This document shows positions 28,000 to 34,691 of a stretch of 34,691 bases of DNA, piece by piece. Position 1 is the stretch's first letter. The number at the start of each line of letters is the position of its first letter. A program made the translations under genes and the position numbers. The DNA lies in contig JAJZYP010000009.1 in the NCBI GenBank assembly GCA_021798015.1, positions 1-34,691 of the forward strand, read 5' to 3'. The DNA is from a bacterium (GTDB lineage Bacteria > SZUA-79 > Acidulodesulfobacterales > Acidulodesulfobacteraceae). A model generated the notes under the pieces. It ran no database searches, had not been told where the DNA came from, and saw only the letters and a list, made by a program, of their open reading frames with translations.

Positions 28000-28224
28000 A
28001 TGAAACACGATTACGAACTTGACACATTTGGGTTATCCTGTCCAGTCCCCATTATGAAAGTGGCGGAGGAGTTTAAAAACATTCCTGAAGGCTCCGTATT
28101 AAAGGTAATAGCTTCCGATGGGGGTATTGTCGAGGATTTAAAAAGCTACTGCAAAAAAACCAATCACGATTTCTTATTTTATGAAATTAACCTTCCCGAA
28201 TACATAGTTTATGTAAAAAAATAG
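28000..28224 (+). CDS. TusA-like sulfur carrier protein
   Basis: 74 aa with LDTFGLSCPVPIMKVAEEFKNIPEGSVLKVIASDGG, CPxP motif. Confidence 0.88.
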   Translation: MKHDYELDTFGLSCPVPIMKVAEEFKNIPEGSVLKVIASDGGIVEDLKSYCKKTNHDFLFYEINLPEYIVYVKK

Positions 28225-28289
28225 ATAAATTAAAGCCGCTTTAAGTCTTAGAAGTTTAATTTATTTATCAAATTTATTTAATTTAATTA

Positions 28290-28318
28290 TTGACAAAACT
28301 TAATTTTAGATATATATA
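28290..28318 (+). promoter_or_regulatory. Putative sigma70 promoter upstream of the nested repeat and Cyc2-like gene
   Basis: TTGACA (28290-28295) - 17 nt - TATATA (28313-28318). Confidence 0.45.
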
Positions 28319-28384
28319 AATATATATAATATAATTGGAATTAAAGCGGCGTATTTTAAGCCTATTAATATATTGCAATTGATA

Positions 28385-28554
28385 ATCCCAAAATTGCCGA
28401 TAGAAAATTATTTTTCTGGATTCCCGCCTACGCGGGAATGACTTTGCGGGGATTTAACTTTTCACCCAACGGGTGTCATTCCCGCGTAGGCGGGAATCCA
28501 GTGTTAATATAACTCTAAAACCATTTTAAAGATTTCTATCGGCAATTTTGGGAT
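28385..28554. repeat. 170-bp nested inverted-repeat (MITE-like) element with dRS3-like inner arms
   Basis: Outer 22-bp perfect IR (28385-28406 / 28533-28554, ATCCCAAAATTGCCGATAGAAA); inner 27-bp perfect IR (28416-28442 / 28475-28501, CTGGATTCCCGCCTACGCGGGAATGAC). Confidence 0.9.
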
Positions 28555-28706
28555 AATGTGAAAAAATTAAAAATGTTTAAGGAGGTGGAAAAGAGGAAAG
28601 AGATTAAAACATGTCATCTCTGCAGTACATTTGGGCAGGGATTTGTAGTTTGTTAAGTGTTGGTTTGTTTTTTTATTAATTTTTAACTTTTAGAGAGAGG
28701 AAAGTT

Positions 28707-30170
28707 ATGAAAAAGAAATTGGCAGTAACTCTGGTTTCCTTGCTCATTTTGGCGTTTTCTTTTGCTATGGCGCCAAAAAAAGCAAACGCAATTCCGGCTT
28801 TTGCGCAAAAGTACCATTTTTCATGCGCAGTTTGTCATACGGTATTTCCAAATTTAAACCCGTTCGGCAGGGCTTTCTGGAGAAACGGCTTCAGGCTTCC
28901 CGGAACAAACGGAACCCCATCCGATGCAACACAGATAACCGATGGTTTAAGCCTTCCAAACCCATGGCCTATTCCGGTTATGATCGAGCCGATTATCGGT
29001 TATCAACACTATACAAATGAACATGTATCATCCGCAACGGATGCATTTAGCGCAGAGGCTGATTTAGTGACGGCCGGTGCATTTAAGATTTATACTCCGT
29101 TGGCAAATTCTATTTCATTTTATGTCCATTACAACAGTGCAACAACCTTTCTGAAATCTAATGGAACATCATCAGCTCCAGCATTCGCACAGAAACAGAT
29201 ATTTGCATCAATCAACGGTCTTGGAAGTGGATACGGCGTTCCGTCGCATTTGCTTAACTTAAAGCTCGGTGAGGTTACAACAGCAAGCCCGTATTTTTAC
29301 AGACAGATGCCGTTCTACATTCTTGGCGGTCCCGTAGGAAATGGGCAGGGATTAGCCGTAGGTTATGACGGTGAAGCAGCTAACTTAATCCACGCAAGAA
29401 ATGAAGGATTTGCCCTTTACGGAACGCCCGGTTACCATTTGTGGTATAAAGTAACGGTTACGAATGATGCGGGAAGTGGAACAGGAGAGGCGGCAACAGT
29501 AGTAAATAGTAGTGGTGGTGATACTTCTGTATCTAATGCTATGGAGTATTCCTATCAGTTAAAGGAATATTATCCAATCCCAATGGGTCAGTTAGAATTT
29601 GGTTATTACGGGGCAACAGTTGCAGAACCTTTCAATGGGAATGCTGGTTCTTGGACTAACCGTGTAACGATAAACGGCGTTGACCTTGACCTTGCCAACG
29701 ATATTTACGAGCTTGGCTTGACATACATGGTTCAGAGCGATAATCATCCATATGGAAATCCATCGTTACCGGCTACCCAGTTATATGTCGGTTCTAGTAA
29801 TGTCGGTAATACCAATTCAAGCAATGGTTACTCAACCTTTGAGGTTTATGGAAGATATTTGTTTCCGCAAATTGGTAAGGGTTTAATGCTTTCTGCAGAT
29901 TATGCCCAGTATTCCTGGACGCATAAAGACCTTCAGGAAGGTTTTAATCAATATATTAGTAGTACTCCATTATGCGCAAGCAATAGCGGTTTATATGAAT
30001 CAGGAACCTACGCAAGCAACAACGATTGCACTAATGAAGGCATAAAAGATGCGTTTGCAATTAATGCTGAATACAACTTAGCTTACAACGCCCATTGGTA
30101 TCTTGGATACTTGTTCACCAATAAATCTCAAGACGATACATTAGGCACAGGTCTTGACTTTGCATTCTAA
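28707..30170 (+). CDS. Cyc2-like fused monoheme cytochrome/outer-membrane porin
   Basis: Signal peptide; IPAFAQKYHFSCAVCHTVFPNLNPFGRAFWRNGFRLP N-terminal heme segment; ~420 aa beta-rich remainder ending in aromatic ...TGLDFAF. Confidence 0.7.
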   Translation: MKKKLAVTLVSLLILAFSFAMAPKKANAIPAFAQKYHFSCAVCHTVFPNLNPFGRAFWRNGFRLPGTNGTPSDATQITDGLSLPNPWPIPVMIEPIIGYQHYTNEHVSSATDAFSAEADLVTAGAFKIYTPLANSISFYVHYNSATTFLKSNGTSSAPAFAQKQIFASINGLGSGYGVPSHLLNLKLGEVTTASPYFYRQMPFYILGGPVGNGQGLAVGYDGEAANLIHARNEGFALYGTPGYHLWYKVTVTNDAGSGTGEAATVVNSSGGDTSVSNAMEYSYQLKEYYPIPMGQLEFGYYGATVAEPFNGNAGSWTNRVTINGVDLDLANDIYELGLTYMVQSDNHPYGNPSLPATQLYVGSSNVGNTNSSNGYSTFEVYGRYLFPQIGKGLMLSADYAQYSWTHKDLQEGFNQYISSTPLCASNSGLYESGTYASNNDCTNEGIKDAFAINAEYNLAYNAHWYLGYLFTNKSQDDTLGTGLDFAF

Positions 30171-30199
30171 TCGGGTTTATGCCTGATTGTCATAAAATT

Positions 30200-30229
30200 A
30201 AAGCGAGGGTTAATCCCCTCGCTTTTTTT
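30200..30229 (+). terminator. Rho-independent terminator after Cyc2-like gene
   Basis: AAAGCGAGGG ttaatc CCCTCGCTTTTTTT. Confidence 0.9.
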
Positions 30230-30344
30230 ATTTCCTTCTATCTTAACCAAATCGTAACAAAAAGTTCATCCATTTTTAATATTCCGGTCATCATTTTTTA
30301 ACATTCGTTTAGTATAATAATAAAATAAATCGCAAATTTGTAAT

Positions 30345-30372
30345 TTGAAAAAAATAATTTGAATGTTATAAT
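30345..30372 (+). promoter_or_regulatory. Putative sigma70 promoter of coiled-coil gene
   Basis: TTGAAA - 16 nt - TATAAT, followed closely by AAAAAGGAG. Confidence 0.5.
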
Positions 30373-30387
30373 TAAAAAGGAGATTTA

Positions 30388-30939
30388 ATGGAAGAATTCA
30401 AAAAAGAGGATGATTTTGTGAATATGAGCTTATCGGTTTCTCCCGAAAAATATTTCGACGCTCGTTTTGACGGTCAGGAAAAGCTCTTTACCGAAAAGTT
30501 TAATGGGCTTAAGACGCAATTCGACGAACGGTTTAACAGCCTTGAAGCAAGAATCGATAATCTTGAATCTAAATTTGACGAAAAGTTTAACAGCTTTGAA
30601 GCAAGAATCGATAATCTTGAATCTAAATTTGATGGGAAAATTAATAATCTTGAATCTAAATTCGACGAACGGATTAACAGCCTTGAATCTAAATTCGACG
30701 AACGGATTAACAGCCTTGAATCTAAATTCGACGAACGGATTAACAGCCTTGAATCTAAATTCGACCAGCGGATTAACGGCTTGGAAACTAAGTTTGACGG
30801 TGAGATCAAAATTCTATTGGAAAAGATTGAAAGCGTTGATAAAAAATTAAACTGGACATCTAATTTGACTTTTGCAATTCTTGGATTAGCGTTGGTTATG
30901 GTTGGAACTTTATTTGCCAAATTAGTTTTGCACTTTTAA
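30388..30939 (+). CDS. Hendecad-repeat coiled-coil protein with C-terminal TM helix
   Basis: Repeats of NLESKFDERINS; C-terminal LTFAILGLALVMVGTLFAKLVLHF; AAAAAGGAG RBS. Confidence 0.85.
   Translation: MEEFKKEDDFVNMSLSVSPEKYFDARFDGQEKLFTEKFNGLKTQFDERFNSLEARIDNLESKFDEKFNSFEARIDNLESKFDGKINNLESKFDERINSLESKFDERINSLESKFDERINSLESKFDQRINGLETKFDGEIKILLEKIESVDKKLNWTSNLTFAILGLALVMVGTLFAKLVLHF
30544..30783 (+). repeat. Intragenic tandem repeats: 54-nt (21+33) units then 33-nt units
   Basis: GAATCTAAATTCGACGAACGGATTAACAGCCTT three times perfectly at 30652-30750, variant unit 30751-30783; upstream GAAGCAAGAATCGATAATCTT + 33-nt units at 30544-30651. Confidence 0.95.
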
Positions 30940-31010
30940 CAAAAATAAGGAAGATATTCGAAGAAACCGTTGGAGTGGAAATAAAAAAAATAATATTATG
31001 TGGGATTTTT

Positions 31011-31289
31011 ATGAAAAAGATTGCCGTTATACTTACTAATACTTATGGACACTCGGAAGGATTAAGGATGGCGGCAGGCCTTAGCCTGCTGGATGATAGG
31101 GTCGATATTTATCTGATAGATAAAGATTTTGATGTCAAGGATACTCTTGCTATCGAAAACTACCTTAATATGATAAAGTTGGTCGGCATCGGGTTATATT
31201 CTAATTTTAAAAAGGATGAATTTAATTTTATATCCACGGCTGATATCGGAAGAAAATTTCCGGAATATGATTATGTAATTCCTTATTAA
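31011..31289 (+). CDS. DsrE-fold small protein (start ATG 31011 preferred over GTG 30975)
   Basis: MKKIAVILTNTYGHSEGLRMAAGLSLLDDRVDIYLIDKDFDV, DsrE/TusD-like N-terminal pattern. Confidence 0.65.
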   Translation: MKKIAVILTNTYGHSEGLRMAAGLSLLDDRVDIYLIDKDFDVKDTLAIENYLNMIKLVGIGLYSNFKKDEFNFISTADIGRKFPEYDYVIPY

Positions 31290-31340
31290 CTTCCTTATTA
31301 ACTTAATTTATTTTTATTATATTATTGTGAATATTTTATC

Positions 31341-31520
31341 ATGAAAATATTGTACTTGGTGAAGGAAAAAGCCAGTTTTACGGATACTCTAAAAGGGATT
31401 ATAGATGCGCAAGTTTCTAGCGGAAACGAGGTGTCAATCATAAATCTTTACGAGGAAAATATCGATTACGATATTCTGGTTGACAAAATATTCGGGCATG
31501 ACAAAATTATATGTTTTTAA
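31341..31520 (+). CDS. 59-aa TusB/DsrH-like small protein, absent from the ORF track
   Basis: Read directly: MKILYLVKEKASFTDTLKGIIDAQVSSGNEVSIINLYEENIDYDILVDKIFGHDKIICF*; alternating beta/alpha pattern, next to the DsrE-like gene. No clear SD. Confidence 0.5.
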   Translation: MKILYLVKEKASFTDTLKGIIDAQVSSGNEVSIINLYEENIDYDILVDKIFGHDKIICF

Positions 31521-31596
31521 TTATTTAAGATATAATCAAAAACTTAGCGTTACTTTATACAATATACAACTAAAAAAAAGGAGGAGTAAAGGCATT

Positions 31597-32373
31597 ATGG
31601 ATTACGGTTTAAAAAACAGACTTTCGAGAATCATTAAACCAAATGATAACAGGACGGTTATGCTTGCTATAGACCACGGCTATTTTATGGGACCTACAAG
31701 CGGGCTTGAAGATGTTAAAAACTCTATTACTCCGCTTTTGCCCTATGCCGATTCGCTAATGCTTACAAGAGGTATTTTAAGAAATCAAATCGATGCGGGC
31801 ATCGATATTCCCATTGTTTTAAGAGTTAGCGGGGGGACAAGCATATTAAAGGACGACTTATCCGATGAAGATATTACCGTTTCAATGGAGGAAGCCGTAA
31901 GATTAAATGTAAGCGCGGTAGCTTTATCGATATTTATCGGCTCAAAAAATGAGAAACAGGGTATAATAAATCTTGCAAGATTGATTGACGAAGGAAATAA
32001 ATTTGGTATTCCGGTTTTGGCGGTTACGGCTGTCGGAAGGGAAATGGCAAGGGATGCACGTTATCTGTCGTTGGCTGTGAGAATTGCGGCGGAAACAGGG
32101 GCAAGCATCGTAAAGACTTATTATTGTGAGGATTTTGAAAAGGTGATAAACACCTGTCCCGTGCCTGTCGTTGTTGCGGGAGGCAAAAAAACAGCGGAAA
32201 GGGATGCCTTAGAACTTGCGTATAATGCTGTGAGGAGCGGTGCGGCCGGCGTGGATATGGGCAGAAATATATTCCAGTCGGAAAAACCTGTTAATATGAT
32301 TAAGGCGGTGAGGGCAGTCGTGCATGAAGGGCTGACCGCTGAAGAGGCTTATAATACCATATGTAATAAATAA
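31597..32373 (+). CDS. LsrF/DhnA-type class I aldolase (3-hydroxy-5-phosphonooxypentane-2,4-dione thiolase-like); start corrected from 31480
   Basis: AAAGGAGGAG at 31577-31586 before ATG 31597; MDYGLKNRLSRIIKPNDNRTVMLAIDHGYFMGPTSGLEDV, LMLTRGILR, KTYYCEDFEKVINTCPVPVVVAGGKK, GVDMGRNIFQSEKPVNMIKAVRAVVH closely resemble LsrF. Confidence 0.8.
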   Translation: MDYGLKNRLSRIIKPNDNRTVMLAIDHGYFMGPTSGLEDVKNSITPLLPYADSLMLTRGILRNQIDAGIDIPIVLRVSGGTSILKDDLSDEDITVSMEEAVRLNVSAVALSIFIGSKNEKQGIINLARLIDEGNKFGIPVLAVTAVGREMARDARYLSLAVRIAAETGASIVKTYYCEDFEKVINTCPVPVVVAGGKKTAERDALELAYNAVRSGAAGVDMGRNIFQSEKPVNMIKAVRAVVHEGLTAEEAYNTICNK

Positions 32374-32394
32374 AATATAATAATCGATAATCCG

Positions 32395-34320
32395 ATGAAT
32401 AACTTAAAAAGCGAAAAGGGTTCATATCTAAAATCCGCAGTTCGTCAACCTGTTAACTGGTATCCATGGTGCGCGGAAGCGTTTGATAAGGCAAAAGAAA
32501 ATGATTTGCCTGTGCTTTTGGATATCGGGGCTGTCTGGTGCCATTGGTGTCATGTAATGGACAAAGAGTCTTACGAAGATGAAGAGACGGCAAGTATAAT
32601 AAATCAGGATTTTGTTGCGATTAAGGTTGATAAAGATGAAAGGCCGGATATCGATTCCCGTTATCAAAAAGCGGTTAGCGTATTCTCCGGTAACGGAGGG
32701 TGGCCTCTTACCGCATTTTTGACGTACGAGGGGTACTTTTTTTATGGCGGGACATACTTTCCGAAGGAAGCAAAATTTGGAATTCCTTCTTACAAATCGG
32801 TTTTAGCGGAGATTGCAAAATATTATAAGGAAAATAAAGAGGCTATTTTTTCGCAAAGCAAAGATTTTTATGACAGGATATTTAGGGATTCAAACAAATT
32901 TTTAATCTTTAACATTCAGAGAATAAACGAAGCCGTTAAAGAGGGTAAAAGTTTAAGCGAAGAATACGTTAAAGGGCTTTTAAGCGAGGCGGCGCAAGAG
33001 TTCAAACTTCATTTTGATAATGAAAACGGAGGAGTTGACGAGTTCCCCAAATTTTTTTATTTTTCTTCGCTGGAACTGCTTTTGTGGGATTATGCGGTAA
33101 ACCATGATAAAGATTCTTTGTCAAAAGGGGTTTTTACCCTGAAAAAGATAGCCGATGGCGGTGTTTTTGACCATGTCGGCGGCGGTTTCCACAGATATTC
33201 CACCGATAAAAAATGGATAATACCCCATTTTGAAAAGCTTGCCAATGACAATGCAAATGCATTAAGGGTTTATTTGAATTATTACAGGATTACAGGCGAC
33301 AAAGTCATATTAAATGCTATAAACAGGACGCTGGATTTTATTACAAACGATTTATATGACAGAATTAATGGGGGCTTTTATGCCAGTATGGATGCCGATG
33401 TAACAGAGGGCGATGACGGAAGTTTTTTTACATGGACTTTTGATGAGCTAAAGGGTATTTTTCCGGATAACGAAGAGTTAAAAGCGATAATAAATTTGTT
33501 TAATATCGGTAAAGACGGCAGAATGCGGGAGCAAGGCGAAAACGGTAACGGGGCGGCTGTAATAGGCGGGATAAATGGAGCAACCCCAAATGTTTTATAC
33601 ATTAATTCGCGAGAACGGGAAGGGGATATTGTTTTAAGTAAATTTTACAATGATGCCGTATGCAGACTTAAAACTCAAAGAGATAAAAGAAAACAGCCGT
33701 TTATAGATAAGATTAAATATAGTTCCGTAAACGGAAATATCATATATTCGATAACTGAATTAAGTAAGATTTTCAGTTTTAATAACAACGATAACGGTAA
33801 TAGACAAAAACTTAATGAAATAGCCGAAAAATCTATTAAGCCTTTTTTAGACGTTTTTGATAAAAACGGTGATGTAGGAAGATTTATTGGCGAGCCTGGC
33901 GGTTCTCTTCTTGAGGACAACGCTTATATAATTTTAGCTTTAACAGGTTTGTTCGAAACAACATCTAAACCGATGTATCTGGTTTATGCAAAAAGAATTG
34001 CCGAGCATGTTATAAAAAACTATTATGACGGCGAAGAGGGCGGTTTTTTTGACATAAAGCATACCGTAAAAAGTTCAAAAATTGGATTTCTAAGTCATAA
34101 AGAAAAATCTATTGCCGATTATGGGGGTTATTCGCCAAATTCAATGATATTATTGGGGATGGCAAGGCTTTATGTATTAACGAACGAGATTCGGTTTCAA
34201 AATGTCATATTAAAATCCTTTGAGTATTTTATTAATGATGCAAATAATTTTAAATATAACAGCTCAAGCTATATAATGAGTTTGATGCATCATGCGCTGG
34301 GAATAAATAAAAATATCTAA
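32395..34320 (+). CDS. Thioredoxin-domain DUF255 protein (YyaL/SSP411-like)
   Basis: NWYPWCAEAFDKAKENDLPVLLDIGAVWCHWCHVMDKESYEDEETASIINQDFVAIKVDKDERPDID; GGWPLTAFLT; GGVFDHVGGGFHRYSTDKKWIIPHFEK. Confidence 0.93.
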   Translation: MNNLKSEKGSYLKSAVRQPVNWYPWCAEAFDKAKENDLPVLLDIGAVWCHWCHVMDKESYEDEETASIINQDFVAIKVDKDERPDIDSRYQKAVSVFSGNGGWPLTAFLTYEGYFFYGGTYFPKEAKFGIPSYKSVLAEIAKYYKENKEAIFSQSKDFYDRIFRDSNKFLIFNIQRINEAVKEGKSLSEEYVKGLLSEAAQEFKLHFDNENGGVDEFPKFFYFSSLELLLWDYAVNHDKDSLSKGVFTLKKIADGGVFDHVGGGFHRYSTDKKWIIPHFEKLANDNANALRVYLNYYRITGDKVILNAINRTLDFITNDLYDRINGGFYASMDADVTEGDDGSFFTWTFDELKGIFPDNEELKAIINLFNIGKDGRMREQGENGNGAAVIGGINGATPNVLYINSREREGDIVLSKFYNDAVCRLKTQRDKRKQPFIDKIKYSSVNGNIIYSITELSKIFSFNNNDNGNRQKLNEIAEKSIKPFLDVFDKNGDVGRFIGEPGGSLLEDNAYIILALTGLFETTSKPMYLVYAKRIAEHVIKNYYDGEEGGFFDIKHTVKSSKIGFLSHKEKSIADYGGYSPNSMILLGMARLYVLTNEIRFQNVILKSFEYFINDANNFKYNSSSYIMSLMHHALGINKNI

Positions 34321-34349
34321 AAAATATTAAAAATTCACATTAGATTTTC

Positions 34350-34379
34350 TTGACATACTTAAGCCGGTTGTAGTAATAT
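34350..34379 (+). promoter_or_regulatory. Putative sigma70 promoter of LysM gene
   Basis: TTGACA - 18 nt - TAATAT. Confidence 0.5.
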
Positions 34380-34472
34380 ACATAAAAAAAATAGCATAAT
34401 AGCATAATTAGGATTAGGTTCAATAAAAATAAATAAATGAGTTATTAAAATTACAGGGGGGGTAAAGAGTAA

Positions 34473-34691
34473 ATGAAGAAAAGAAATTTTTCTTTGCGTG
34501 CTAAGTTTCTTTTGTTTATTTTATCTTTCTTAGTATTTTTTGTTGGTTTTTCCCCTTTTAATGCTTATTCTTTTTATAATTACATGACCGTTCACTCGGG
34601 AGAAACACTCTCTCAGATTGCAGATAGCCATAATACCACGGTTGCATCTATAATGTCTTTAAACAGACTCCATAGTTATATCATATTTCCG
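34473..34691 (+). CDS. LysM-domain secreted protein, N-terminal part (3' truncated by window)
   Basis: Signal peptide MKKRNFSLRAKFLLFILSFLVFFVGFSPFNAYS, then LysM: YMTVHSGETLSQIADSHNTTVASIMSLNRL. Confidence 0.85.
   Translation, partial: MKKRNFSLRAKFLLFILSFLVFFVGFSPFNAYSFYNYMTVHSGETLSQIADSHNTTVASIMSLNRLHSYIIFP

Noticed and set aside
28235-28350. GCCGCTTTAA ... TTAAAGCGGC inverted pair flanking the AT-rich promoter region before the Cyc2-like gene
   Set aside because: Only 10 bp separated by ~97 nt; could be an outer boundary of another repeat but too short to support.
30544-30783. Possible CRISPR array (regular 33-nt repeats)
   Set aside because: Units are contiguous without unique spacers and are in-frame coding repeats.
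30467-30920. Alternative-frame and antisense ORFs (30467..30850 +, 30474..30920 -) with repetitive proteins
   Set aside because: They remain open because the 33-nt repeat length is a multiple of three with no stops in those frames; the heptad/hendecad frame with a good SD and TM helix is the real CDS.
31480-31596. 39-aa N-terminal extension of the LsrF-like ORF from ATG 31480
   Set aside because: A strong SD precedes ATG 31597, homology begins there, and the extension overlaps the 59-aa TusB-like ORF.
1-34691. tRNA, rRNA, tmRNA, prophage, transposase or toxin-antitoxin genes
   Set aside because: Looked for in gaps and translations; nothing recognisable was found by eye.

Overview
AT-rich bacterial chromosomal segment in which every supported gene is on the + strand. 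Most of it is core genes: the mreC-mreD / mrdA-rodA elongasome region, larE, suhB, pgpA, cinA-recA-pilT-recX-alaS, a bamD-like lipoprotein, infC-rpmI-rplT-ihfA-merR, surE-pcm-rpoS-like, a fused APH/P-loop kinase, GT39 and GT2 glycosyltransferases, and apt. The 3' third is more accessory: a monoheme cytochrome c, a NifS/IscS-like protein with iscU and tusA, a Cyc2-like heme-porin fusion, a hendecad-repeat coiled-coil membrane protein, DsrE/TusB-like small proteins, an orphan LsrF-type aldolase/thiolase, a DUF255 thioredoxin-domain protein and a LysM protein truncated by the window end. Strongest leads: (1) the NifS/IscS-like protein has Arg (R203) where the PLP Schiff-base lysine is expected, keeps the mobile-loop Cys (C326), is followed by an intact IscU scaffold, and sits downstream of a 24/25 match to the IscR type-1 site although no iscR is in the window; (2) a Cyc2-like single-heme N-terminus fused to a probable beta-barrel; (3) two dispersed repeat families: a near-identical ~31-45 bp palindrome, once in-frame inside the GT39 CDS and once intergenic, and a 170-bp nested inverted repeat with dRS3-like arms plus a diverged half copy upstream of recA; (4) infC with no ATG/GTG/TTG start; (5) an unlisted 59-aa TusB/DsrH-like ORF. 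All family calls come from reading motifs; no database search was run.
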